Source: an uncultured Clostridia bacterium
Lineage (GTDB): Bacteria; Bacillota; Clostridia; Saccharofermentanales; Saccharofermentanaceae
Direction: 5' to 3'
Assembly (NCBI GenBank): GCA_937876985.1
Contig: CALEFT010000050.1
Coordinates: 1 to 52,017, forward strand
DNA length: 52,017 nucleotides
In this document: in pieces, positions 16,907 to 25,600 of the stretch
Position numbering within the stretch: position 1 is the first letter of the stretch
How the letters are laid out: every line of letters begins with the position of its first letter
The notes under the pieces: model-generated
Databases searched by the model: none
What the model saw: only the letters and a program-made list of their open reading frames with translations
What the model was told of the DNA's origin: nothing
Translations under genes and position numbers: made by a program

Positions 16907-18214
16907 TTATTGTGCTGCTGGTGCTTCAGGTTCAGCAGGAGCTGCGGATGCTTCAGGTTCAGCAGGAACTGCAGGTGCTGCAGGTGCTGCAGGCGCTGTA
17001 GCTGCTACAGGTGCAACCTCGATAACGATATCGCTAAGAGGGAATGTGCAGCAAGGGTGAATGTAGCCGAACTTGATGTCAGCCTCGCGTCTTCCGTCGA
17101 CGGACTTAGGAATGTAAACGTCACCGCTAACTAGCTTGGAGTGACACCATCCGCATTCGCCGCTTCGGCAGCGAGCAGGACATGGGATTCCGCTAGCTTC
17201 GATTGAACGAAGAATAGATGTGTTAATGCTAGCGCTGATTGTAGATTCGAGTCCTGCCTGATGAACTGTGATTGATACGGTCTCACTTGCCGGAGCAACA
17301 TACTGTGCGTCGTTAGATGGATTGAAGTATTCTCCGAACAATTCGTGGCGAACATATTTGCTGGCGATACCGAGGGTAGCAATCTCGGAGTCGACAAATT
17401 TGTACATTGCCTGTGGTCCGCAAATGAAAATACTGTAGTCGCTGGAAGGTGCGTATTTTTTGATTAGGTCAGCTGTGATGAAGCCCTTTTCGCAACCGGC
17501 AGAAGGCGCGGCTGACTGCTCGTCGCTTAATACATTTATAAGTTTGATGCGATCGCATGTGGATGCGAGCTTGGAGATTTCATCGGAGAAAACAGCTTCT
17601 TCTAGGGTTTTGCTGCCGTATAAAAGTACAAGTGAAGCGTCCTCGTCGCCGTCTGCGATAGCGTATGCTAGGCTTCTGAAAGGAGTGATTCCGCTGCCGC
17701 CGGCAACTCCGATAATTGTCTTGCCGTCGCGAAGTGGCTCGTAGGTGAACTGGCCAAGTGGTGCAGAAGCTACGACCTTTGTTCCGACTACCCAGTTGTC
17801 GAGAATGAATTCTGATGCGAGACCTCCGCCAACTCTCTTGATTGTAATCATGTATTTTCCATTCGTGGAGTCCTTCGGAGAGGAGGAGATGGAATAAGGT
17901 CTGGTTAGCTTGTGGTTTCCAATCTCTAGAGTGATTGATAGATATTGTCCGGCACTAAACCATGCAAGTTCATTTGTGCCTGCCTCTGAATCGAAAGTCA
18001 TGATGTACGACTTCATGTTGCTATTATGTTCAATAACTTGCTCTACTATGAGGTGCTGGGCTTGTGGATGAAGCCTTTTGGCGAGAACGTTTGCCTTGTA
18101 AGTCGAAAGCTTTGGGATGTCGCTAGTGGAGGCAGCTTCGATTTTCTCGTTACGTGTAGGTGTCATCTTAGTAAAGTCCATTGGACTAAGTGATTTAAGA
18201 TTTGGCTTTCCCAT
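16907..18214 (-). CDS. FAD/NAD(P)-binding oxidoreductase with C-terminal 2Fe-2S ferredoxin domain
   Basis: A 435-residue reductase. It has an FAD-binding ferredoxin-reductase barrel (RPYSISSS near residue 107), an NAD(P)-binding domain (GVAGGSGITPFRSL near 172, and FICGPQAMY), and a plant-type 2Fe-2S domain with CPARCRSGECGWCHSKL and a later HPCCTFP supplying the fourth cysteine. This is the order seen in Hmp-like and phenol-hydroxylase-type reductases. The last 30 residues are an Ala/Pro/Glu-rich tail of near-tandem PAEPEA units, unusual for the family. It starts two bases after the stop of the upstream flavoprotein gene, so the pair is one operon and this protein probably supplies electrons to it or takes them from it. 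Confidence 0.85.
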   Translation of the reverse strand: MGKPNLKSLSPMDFTKMTPTRNEKIEAASTSDIPKLSTYKANVLAKRLHPQAQHLIVEQVIEHNSNMKSYIMTFDSEAGTNELAWFSAGQYLSITLEIGNHKLTRPYSISSSPKDSTNGKYMITIKRVGGGLASEFILDNWVVGTKVVASAPLGQFTYEPLRDGKTIIGVAGGSGITPFRSLAYAIADGDEDASLVLLYGSKTLEEAVFSDEISKLASTCDRIKLINVLSDEQSAAPSAGCEKGFITADLIKKYAPSSDYSIFICGPQAMYKFVDSEIATLGIASKYVRHELFGEYFNPSNDAQYVAPASETVSITVHQAGLESTISASINTSILRSIEASGIPCPARCRSGECGWCHSKLVSGDVYIPKSVDGRREADIKFGYIHPCCTFPLSDIVIEVAPVAATAPAAPAAPAVPAEPEASAAPAEPEAPAAQ

Positions 18215-18216
18215 AA

Positions 18217-19734
18217 TTAGTTACCTCCCTTGATTCTGGATATTGCCTTGTTTGCGGCGTTTGCACCGGTAATGTAAGCACTGCTGAAGCCGTCGCCTCT
18301 TACATGGTGTCCGCCACAGAAGGATAGGCCAGGAATGTTGAAGTCGTCCTTCTCTGCCGAGATGCGAACCATCAGGTTGTCCCAGCTGTTTAGGACGTAT
18401 CCGTAAGCTGTTCCACCCGGAGTATCGAGGTATCTGGCAAAGCTGACTGGCGTAGCAATGCTAATCTCTTCAATGTGCTCGAAAATAGATACGTTCATAA
18501 CCTTTTCGATGCGGGAGATGTAGTCCTTGGCGATGTCGTTCTTGTACTTCTTGTATTTGTCAGGGGTCAAATCGTCCGGAATTTTGTCAGCCCTAACCGG
18601 CAGTGTGATAAATAGCGAGCAGGTGCCAGCAGGCGAGGCGTCCTCGAAAACATTATTGAGGCAATTCACAATATAAAGACTGCCATTTTCCATCTCCTCG
18701 TACTGCTTGCGTGGGTTAGGATCAGAAACGATGAAGTTCGTGTAGTCCTTGATTCCAAGCTCTTCTGCAGTGATGTTCAGTCCAAGATAGATAGTAACGA
18801 AGGAAAGCCCAAGACTTCTTGCATTTATAAGCTTCTTGGAGTGCTCAGAAACGACCGCCGACGTACTCATATTGTAAACATTGTTAGGAATTACGTTGGA
18901 GATGATCTCCTTGGCGTATAGCTTCTGACCATTTGCAACAACACCGATAGCGCGGCCCTCATCGTTATAGAGGAACTCGGTAACCTTGCTGTTATACTGA
19001 ATCTTGCCGCCGTTCTTTGTAATCGAATCGACCATGGCAAGAGATAGCTCGTGCGAACGATGGTGCGGCATTGCAGCGCCAAACTCCGTATATCCATAGA
19101 GCAGGTTCAAGAAGTGCATAGCACTTAGCTCATCGGTAGGAACGCCCAAATAGCACCAATATGTATTAATAATGTTCTGAATCTTCTTCGAAATGCCAAG
19201 CGCAGTCATAACGTCTTCTGCAGAGTGGGACGCAATACGCATGAAGTCCTTGTGCTTCGTAATCATTACAAGCTTGTTAGGGCTTCCCTTCTTCTTGTAA
19301 ATGTAATTGATCGCCGCGTCTATCTTTGACTTGTATCCTAGAAAAGCACGGACCTTCTGTCCGCTGCCAGCCTCGATTTGCTCCACACTCTCGCAAAGCC
19401 CGTCAATGCTACCCTTGAGCTTAACATCGTAGCCGTCTTCGCCAGTGCAAATTACTCTAAAAAGATTATGCTCATACTTCCAGTCGACGTCTGCTCCAAC
19501 CTCCTTGAAAAGGTTGTAAATATCGTATGGTTTTTCCTTGGAGCCAACTCCGCAAAGCTCATGCAATGAAGGCTCAAATTCGAATCTGCCACGCCTAAAA
19601 CTACTCGCACATCCGCCAGGAATATTGTGCTTCTCGAGTAGCAATGTAGAAAGTCCAGCCTTCGCAGTCGTGGCTGCTGCAGCAAGACCGCCATTACCGG
19701 CACCTACAACAATAACATCATATTGATCTGCCAT
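18217..19734 (-). CDS. Phytoene desaturase-like FAD-dependent oxidoreductase (CrtI/RetSat family)
   Basis: A 505-residue flavoprotein. The N-terminal Rossmann motif is VIVVGAGNGGLAAAATTAKAG, followed by LLEKHNIPGGCASSF, a signature of the phytoene dehydrogenase/retinol saturase family. The C-terminal FAD motif is LSFCGGHHVRGDGFSSAYITGANAA. No other carotenoid genes are nearby, so the substrate is probably not phytoene. Coupling with a 2Fe-2S reductase suggests an anaerobic lipid or quinone-like substrate. AGGAGG at 19741-19746 (reverse strand) abuts an ATG at 19740, so the ATG at 19734, six bases on, is the better start. Confidence 0.85.
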   Translation of the reverse strand: MADQYDVIVVGAGNGGLAAAATTAKAGLSTLLLEKHNIPGGCASSFRRGRFEFEPSLHELCGVGSKEKPYDIYNLFKEVGADVDWKYEHNLFRVICTGEDGYDVKLKGSIDGLCESVEQIEAGSGQKVRAFLGYKSKIDAAINYIYKKKGSPNKLVMITKHKDFMRIASHSAEDVMTALGISKKIQNIINTYWCYLGVPTDELSAMHFLNLLYGYTEFGAAMPHHRSHELSLAMVDSITKNGGKIQYNSKVTEFLYNDEGRAIGVVANGQKLYAKEIISNVIPNNVYNMSTSAVVSEHSKKLINARSLGLSFVTIYLGLNITAEELGIKDYTNFIVSDPNPRKQYEEMENGSLYIVNCLNNVFEDASPAGTCSLFITLPVRADKIPDDLTPDKYKKYKNDIAKDYISRIEKVMNVSIFEHIEEISIATPVSFARYLDTPGGTAYGYVLNSWDNLMVRISAEKDDFNIPGLSFCGGHHVRGDGFSSAYITGANAANKAISRIKGGN

Positions 19735-19774
19735 AGTCATCCTCCTTGTCGATGATCATAGGTTGAAATAATTA

Positions 19775-19799
19775 CATAATAAAATTATCATTATCATTG
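19775..19799 (-). promoter_or_regulatory. Candidate Fur-type box upstream of the flavoprotein operon
   Basis: On the reverse strand the sequence reads AATGATAATGATAATTTTAT, containing two consecutive GATAAT hexamers, the repeat unit of Fur boxes. It lies about 45-65 bases before the flavoprotein start. Iron control of a 2Fe-2S-containing operon would make sense, but this is sequence resemblance only in an AT-rich spacer. Confidence 0.35.
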
Positions 19800-19913
19800 C
19801 AGTTGTTCAACATATTTATTAATGAGAATAAATGTATATTTACGACATATTTACGACAAAAACGTTCCGGACGATGTGTTGTGGAAAATTATGCTTTTCG
19901 AGGAGGGGAGAAG

Positions 19914-20297
19914 ATGATGGTGACTGAGGTTGTGGCGGCGCTTATTTGGGATGAGGGCAGGTTCATGATTTGCCAGAGGCCAGAGGGGAAAGCGCGTGGA
20001 CTTTTGTGGGAGTTTGTTGGCGGCAAGGTTGAGATGGACGAGGGGCTTCGTGAGGCGCTTGTGCGTGAGTGTAAAGAGGAACTTGCGGTTACGGTTGAGG
20101 CCGGCGATGTTTATATGGAAGTGGTGCACGAGTATCCGGATATGACGGTGAGGCTGACGCTTTTTGAGGCGAGGATTGTTGAGGGTGTGCCGCAGAAGTT
20201 GGAGCATAATGATATAAGATGGATTACGCCAGCTGAGATTGATGAGTACGATTTCTGTCCTGCGGATGTGGAGATTCTGGAGAGGCTTAGAAGTTAA
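19914..20297 (+). CDS. NUDIX hydrolase, MutT/CTP pyrophosphohydrolase-like
   Basis: A 127-residue NUDIX protein. The Nudix box is GGKVEMDEGLREALVRECKEEL, matching G-x5-E-x7-RE-x2-EE with Ala in place of the final Gly. VAALIWDEGRFMICQRPEGK and WEFVGGKVE place it with MutT-like enzymes that hydrolyse oxidised or non-canonical nucleoside triphosphates. GAGGAGGGGAG at 19900-19910 sets the ATG at 19914 (a second ATG follows at 19917). A GCTTTTCGAGG word overlaps the ribosome site. Confidence 0.85.
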   Translation: MMVTEVVAALIWDEGRFMICQRPEGKARGLLWEFVGGKVEMDEGLREALVRECKEELAVTVEAGDVYMEVVHEYPDMTVRLTLFEARIVEGVPQKLEHNDIRWITPAEIDEYDFCPADVEILERLRS

Positions 20298-20305
20298 GGC
20301 GATAT

Positions 20306-20401
20306 GTGATATATCGAGGAGAAAGCGATTCTGCTGCTAAGGGAGATAAAAAAGACGATATTAAGTATTTGAATGTTGAGGATTATTTGAAAGGGTTGTA
20401 A
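20306..20401 (+). pseudogene. Possible 31-codon remnant after the NUDIX gene
   Basis: A short frame from a GTG at 20306 ends with AAKGDKKDDIKYLNVEDYLKGL. The composition looks like a protein C-terminus rather than random sequence, and there is no good ribosome site. It may be the tail of a deleted gene or a very small protein; I cannot assign it. Confidence 0.2.
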
Positions 20402-20441
20402 TTAGGCGGAAGCCAGGAACATATGAAATGTAGAGTAATTA

Positions 20442-20810
20442 CTATTTCCTTTGCTTATCCTTACAAAACCTAACTAGTCTAATGATGCCATAAGAAATAA
20501 GAGCAATCACTAGCACAGAGAGAATGAACGAGATCGGGTCTGGCAAGATGGTGTATGAGACTTCCTCGCCTGAACCAACATAGGTCTCAGGTGTGAACTT
20601 CTGAATGCTAACGCCGAAGCCAGAGCTACCTTGCCATTCGCCTCCAAAAGCAGAGAATCCAATCACAAAGTGCTTCGTTAAAGCAAGAATCGTGTTGATT
20701 ATTGCCATTAGAGTAGTCGTGATAAGACTAATTGTAAGAGATAGTTTGGTAGCAGGTCCAAGGAGTTTCTTGCGTGTCGTCTTTTTGTCGTAATTTGTCG
20801 TCTTTGTCAT
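20442..20810 (-). CDS. Small membrane protein of unknown function
   Basis: A 122-residue protein with hydrophobic segments at about residues 23-50 and 90-112, separated by a Gly/Ser-rich loop (GEWQGSSGFGVSIQ) and flanked by Lys/Arg-rich ends. No family recognised. GGAGGTCCTT precedes the ATG. It is transcribed divergently from the XRE/membrane gene at 20965 and shares a spacer with a perfect palindrome, which suggests that the XRE protein controls it. Confidence 0.6.
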   Translation of the reverse strand: MTKTTNYDKKTTRKKLLGPATKLSLTISLITTTLMAIINTILALTKHFVIGFSAFGGEWQGSSGFGVSIQKFTPETYVGSGEEVSYTILPDPISFILSVLVIALISYGIIRLVRFCKDKQRK

Positions 20811-20853
20811 AAGGACCTCCGCGTCGTTACTAGGTCGTTATTGGATTTTGTAA

Positions 20854-20890
20854 TGCTATAATTATAGCAAATATGGCATATGAGAGGCAA
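20854..20890 (-). promoter_or_regulatory. Palindromic -10 region between divergent genes
   Basis: TGCTATAATTATAGCA (20854-20869) is a perfect 16-base palindrome containing TATAAT on both strands. On the reverse strand TTGCCT lies 18 bases upstream of that -10 (20885-20890), giving a good promoter for the gene at 20442-20810. The palindrome would also suit a dimeric repressor such as the divergent XRE protein. Confidence 0.5.
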
Positions 20891-20964
20891 TTCGCTGTTT
20901 GTGGTAAAGATTTTGGACGCGTTTTGGCGTAGGATGGCGGCATCAAACTTAGGAGGTAGACAAA

Positions 20965-21447
20965 ATGGATTTGGTTAGAATTGGAGGCTTCTTGAGACAG
21001 CTTCGAAAAGAGCACGGACTTACACAAGAACAGCTCGGCGAGAAGGTTGGTGCCACGAACAAGACGATATCAAGGTGGGAGACTGGCGTTTACATGCCAC
21101 CTGTGGAGTGCCTTGCTATGCTTAGTGAGCTTTATGGCGTTAGCATCAATGAGATTGTAGCTGGAAAGCGTGTCGAGACGGAGGGCTTCGCGGACGTTGC
21201 GGAGGACAATATTACTGATGCACTCAAGAATATTGAGAAAAGTCGCGCGGCTTTCGAGAATCGTATGATGGTGATGCTCGTGATAACGACTGTGATTACG
21301 ATAGCAATTATTCTGATGCTTCCGCTCGAGAGTATGAAGGACGTGGTTGTTTTTGTTCTAGTGATCGCGCTAGCCTTTATATCGAATACGATGAACATGG
21401 TGTCGGTGGCTCTCGGCAAGTCCAAGACTTGGAAGGATGAAGAATAA
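20965..21447 (+). CDS. XRE-family regulator with C-terminal membrane segments
   Basis: A 160-residue protein. Residues about 6-62 are a canonical XRE helix-turn-helix (LRQLRKEHGLTQEQLGEKVGATNKTISRWETGVYMPP). A helical linker follows, then two hydrophobic segments at about 97-114 and 120-141. Membrane-tethered XRE regulators of this shape are common in Bacillota and may respond to membrane or envelope signals. AGGAGGTAGAC precedes the ATG. Its likely target is the divergent small membrane protein gene. Confidence 0.8.
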   Translation: MDLVRIGGFLRQLRKEHGLTQEQLGEKVGATNKTISRWETGVYMPPVECLAMLSELYGVSINEIVAGKRVETEGFADVAEDNITDALKNIEKSRAAFENRMMVMLVITTVITIAIILMLPLESMKDVVVFVLVIALAFISNTMNMVSVALGKSKTWKDEE

Positions 21448-21584
21448 TACAAAATCGCTTTAATTTACATGAATAAACGCGAAGAAAAATTGTTGGTTTT
21501 GGTGCTATGCTTTTCGAGAGAGAGGAAGCTAGAGCTTCTGTGATAAAATGGCGAGAGAAAATCGCGCGATGCGGAGGAAAGCAT

Positions 21585-22013
21585 ATGTATTTTGATGAAT
21601 TGCAGATAGGAATGGCGGTCGATTTGGAGCCGGCCGAGATTAAGAAAGAGAAGATGGTCGAGTTCGCGCTCGACTACGACAACATACCGCTTCACACTGA
21701 TGAAGAATATGCGAAGACGACGCCTTTTGGCAGGCTGATTGCGCCTGGCGTGATGTCGTTCATGGCGGTTTGGGCGAAGTACTTGAAGGTGGACTTCTTT
21801 GGCGACGAATTGCTGGCTGGAAAGTCGACAAAAATCGAGTGGCTGAAGCCGGTGTTCGCAGGCGACGTGTTGACGGGTAGAGCAGTGATTTCTAAGCTTA
21901 CGCCGCGAAATGCTAAGAACGGCTGTGCGGAACTGACGATTGAGGTCTATAACCAAAACAATGAGCTCGTGCTTACGAACGTGACTGAAGCGATAGTTAA
22001 GAGGAAGATGTGA
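21585..22013 (+). CDS. MaoC-like hotdog-fold dehydratase
   Basis: A 142-residue protein of the MaoC/(R)-enoyl-CoA hydratase family. The catalytic Asp/His motif is in FALDYDNIPLHTDEEYAKTTPFGRLIAPG (hydratase 2 motif: D..N..H....A....F...IAHG, with Pro replacing His in the final IAPG). Such enzymes hydrate or dehydrate acyl-CoA or acyl-ACP thioesters. The substitution near the motif end could alter substrate range. CGGAGGAAA at 21571-21579 sets the ATG at 21585, so an upstream in-frame extension from 21507 is not translated. Stands alone, with no fatty-acid genes next to it. Confidence 0.75.
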   Translation: MYFDELQIGMAVDLEPAEIKKEKMVEFALDYDNIPLHTDEEYAKTTPFGRLIAPGVMSFMAVWAKYLKVDFFGDELLAGKSTKIEWLKPVFAGDVLTGRAVISKLTPRNAKNGCAELTIEVYNQNNELVLTNVTEAIVKRKM

Positions 22014-22152
22014 CTATAAAGAAGTGTAAATATTGAAGCAATAGGCGTAATACGTAATAGAAGTAATGGAATGCAATAAAATAGAATCAGGACATGGTCG
22101 GGATGCATATCTCGGCCATGTTTTTGCTAGAAATTTTGTCAGAACACGGATA

Positions 22153-22209
22153 GGTTGACAACTATAGACCAACATGTTTTAATATTGGAAAGGTCTACAA
22201 TTATCGACC
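22153..22209 (+). promoter_or_regulatory. BlaI/MecI-type double operator and promoter
   Basis: Two 18-base sites lie 39 bases apart: GGTTGACAACTATAGACC (22153-22170) and GGTCTACAATTATCGACC (22192-22209). Each is an imperfect palindrome, and the second matches the reverse complement of the first at 14 of 18 positions. TTGACA (22155-22160) lies inside the first site, and an AT-rich -10 (TTTAAT or TAATAT) sits between the sites. This is the layout of bla/mec operators, with one dimer over -35 and one over the start. It would put the BlaI and M56 genes under autorepression. Confidence 0.7.
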
Positions 22210-22299
22210 ATACCATATATATTCGTGAAGACGTGTTCATGAAGAGAACACTTTTTATTTTGATTGTTATTAGCGAGAGGATTTGTGCAAGGATGGGCC

Positions 22300-22659
22300 A
22301 TGTTTAAGTTGACTGATGCGGAGTGGGGAATAATGGAGATTTTGTGGGAGAAGGGTGAGCTCTCAACTATGGAAATCGTTCGCGAAATGGAAGAGACAAA
22401 GGGTTGGAAAAAATCCACAGTTATCACTATCCTTAACAGAATGGTTGAGAAAGGAAGTATCAGTTACAAGACAAAGAGTAAGTCCAAGCTTTATTTCACT
22501 ATGATTGATAGGGAGCAGGCTAGAATTGATGAGACCAGAACTCTTTTCAACAAACTTTACGGCGGCAGAGTGGGGCTTATGATTAGTAGTCTGCTTAAGA
22601 ATGAACATTTGTCTAAGGAAGAAATCGACGAGATACGCAAGATTATCGAGGAGGTTTAA
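22300..22659 (+). CDS. BlaI/MecI/CopY-family transcriptional repressor
   Basis: A 119-residue winged-helix repressor. FKLTDAEWGIMEILWEKGELSTMEIVREME and the recognition helix KSTVITILNRMVEKGSISYKTKSKSKLYF are hallmarks of BlaI/MecI. The C-terminal helices (LSKEEIDEIRKIIEEV) dimerise. In bla systems the partner M56 receptor cleaves or triggers cleavage of the repressor after sensing a ligand. The ATG at 22300 follows AAGGATGG; upstream in-frame starts would run into the operator region. The M56 gene starts 5 bases after the stop, with its ribosome site GAGGAGG inside the 3' end of this gene, so the pair is coupled. Confidence 0.9.
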   Translation: MFKLTDAEWGIMEILWEKGELSTMEIVREMEETKGWKKSTVITILNRMVEKGSISYKTKSKSKLYFTMIDREQARIDETRTLFNKLYGGRVGLMISSLLKNEHLSKEEIDEIRKIIEEV

Positions 22660-22663
22660 ATAT

Positions 22664-25600
22664 ATGAGGACTTTCATCGTTGCTAATGTAATTGTCGTTG
22701 TGATTCTTGTTCTTAGACGCCTTTTCGAAAAGAAACTATCGAACAAAGCGCGTTACGCGATGTGGTTGTTTTTGCCGCTATATATTTTGCTGTCGTTGTT
22801 TGTTGCGATTCCGGTTTCTGGTGCAGCTGTGCCAAGTTCGAGATTATACGCTGGCGGAGTTAGATATGAGACAAATGGCAACGCTGATGGAAGTCGCGAT
22901 TCTTATGGAAATTATGTTTCGCGAGAGGATGGCAGTTACGATATTGCGCAGATGTACATCGAGCGAAATGAAGTGGCGAGGTCCATGGAGAGCGAATCTA
23001 ATTCTGTAAACTTGGTGGAGAATACTGATGACGATGCGGCTTTGTCGATGGATGAGGAGAAGCATGAAGGCATCGGCATGGTGGCAGAAGGCGGCTGGAA
23101 TTACTGGATTTGGCTAGTTTATGTCGTAGGCGTGGCTGTTTCTGGTTGTTTTTATCTAGTGAAAAATGTAGCTTTTGTTGCTGCGGTTCGTAGGAGAAGA
23201 GTGTATCTTTGCAAAAGTGAATTTGGAAACATGAACATATATGTGCTTGATGCGGATTTGCCACCGTTCTTGTTTGGTGGTTCAATTTACGTCTCGAGAA
23301 ATTTGCGTTTGACTAACGAACAAATGCGCCTTGCTTTGTGCCACGAATATTGTCATTTCAAGCATGGAGACACTTTGTGGAATATAGTTAAGTGCATATT
23401 CGTCGTATTAATGTGGTTTGATCCGCTGATTTACTTCGCCTCTAGTGAGGTGGAGAAGGATGCGGAGCTTGCGGCGGACGAGGCAGCTCTCGAGATGCTT
23501 GGTGTGGATAATAGAAGAGCATATGGCAAGATGCTCTTGGATTTTTCGACTTTGGGTGGAAACAAGTCATTTGTTGACATAGTTAATCAGAGAGTGATCG
23601 TAAAAAGCTTTGTTCTAGGGAAGAAGGAAAGTTTTCTCAGAACTCGCGTGAAAAGAATCGTTCAAGGAACAAACAAGAGTGTGGCTGCTACGTTGCTTGT
23701 AGCGTTGATTATGACGAGTTTTGTTGGATGTTCGCTTTTCGATTTTGACAAGAAGACGCCGGAGGTGTCGGCTGAGGACGAGTGGTATTCGTATCAGGCG
23801 TTCAATATGAAGGAGAATTATAAAGGACTTGAGAATCCGTATGGAAGTGTGTACGTAATGAGCTATGCGCTAGGAATGTACGGAGATGAATTTGTTCATT
23901 ATGTCGATGTTAGCTCGTCGGATGACGAGATTGATGATGTGAAAATGATCGAATTTTACGATGAGTCTGGAGCAAAGACACGGGAAATTGACGTTGCTCC
24001 GTTGATAGGTGAGTATGAAGAGTACTATGTTGTAGTTGATGCTTTTCGAGAGGGAGATGTAATTAGTTTTGTTACGATTGAGAATGTCTATAATTTTGAG
24101 CTTGAGACGTCTTGCTTGAGTGTGGCAGATGCGGGTGATGAGACTAATGCGAACGGTGGTAATGCACAGGGACTAGAGACGCTTAAAAGAGTTGAACATA
24201 GCCTAAGTGTGGGTGGTGTTGATGTTGAGTTTGTGTTTGTGTCTGACTTGGTGAATTACTATGAAGTGAGAATGACAGATGCTGATGGCAATAGTGAGTG
24301 CGTAAATCTGATGGAGGCTACAAGCGATGCTCCGATTTATCACATTAGGGGAGTGTTTCCTTATGACGAGAGGAATTTGGTTTTTGTTGATTCGGGAAGT
24401 ACGATGAGCTATTACAAAATGGATGTTATTACTGGTGAGGTAACTAAGCTAGAAGGAGATGAGATAGAGTTCCTAGATGGATGCTATTTTGAGAATTTGA
24501 CATATTTTGAAGATAGTGATGAGTTGATTGGAACTAATGATACTGGGTTTTACAGGGTGGATTTTGACGATTGCCTTGTGGAGCAGGTATTCGATTGGAA
24601 TTGGTGTTTCTTTGATAGGACATTAATTAGCATGCCGCAGGTGGTGGAAATTAGTGAAGAACGGATAGTAGTGATGGATGAGGACTCAAATTATGATTCA
24701 TATGTATTGATTCTTATGCGTGAGGAAACTAATCCGAATGCTGGCAAAAAGATTCTGACAATTGACGGAACGCTTTTTTCTTCTCAGGTTGCTGCCTTTA
24801 ATGAGATAGATGAGGAGTATTTTATAGAGATAGATAATCGATATTCGCGAGAAGGTTTTATGTCGAGTATTGTTTCTGGAAATGAGGACGATGAACACGC
24901 TATGTACTTGCGGATGGAGCAAGAAATTAGCAATCAAATTGCTATTGACCTAATGGCGGGTGAAAGTCCCGATATAATTTGTAATGCGTATAGTTCATCT
25001 CAATTGATGAATTCTGATTTGCTATATGATATGTCAGAACTCGTAAGCGCAGATGAGAGTTATTCAGAGGAGATGCTTTTCACAAATGTCATAGAGGCTT
25101 CTAGAGTGAACGGAAAACTGTTATATATGCCGCTTACTTTTGGCTTTGTAGCGATTGGAAACATCAATGTAAACTATGCCGATGTTTCAAGTTTAAACTT
25201 CGAAGAATATGCGGAATTCGTTTCTAGTGTCTGTGGGGGAAGAGATCCGATTGCGACTAATAGAAATCAGTTCGTAAAGTTATTGACACCATCGGTTATA
25301 CCATATTGTTTTGATGAAGAAGGCAATGTGGATTTTGATAATGAAGCGTTTAGAGCTCTTATGGAGTATGCACGAGATGAATTTGTTGGTAGGGCGGATT
25401 ATTATAGTGGATATCAAGAATTCCATGCTGCTGCGAATTTGAGATTCTATTCTTTGGGTGACTACTTGACTTACATCTCTTATGAGAGTTGGAATTACAA
25501 TAATGTTAATCTAATCTCATATCCACATCAATTTGATACTGGTCTACCAGTAGAGATAAATTCGGCTGTCTCGATTTCTGCAAATACAAGCGATCCAGAG

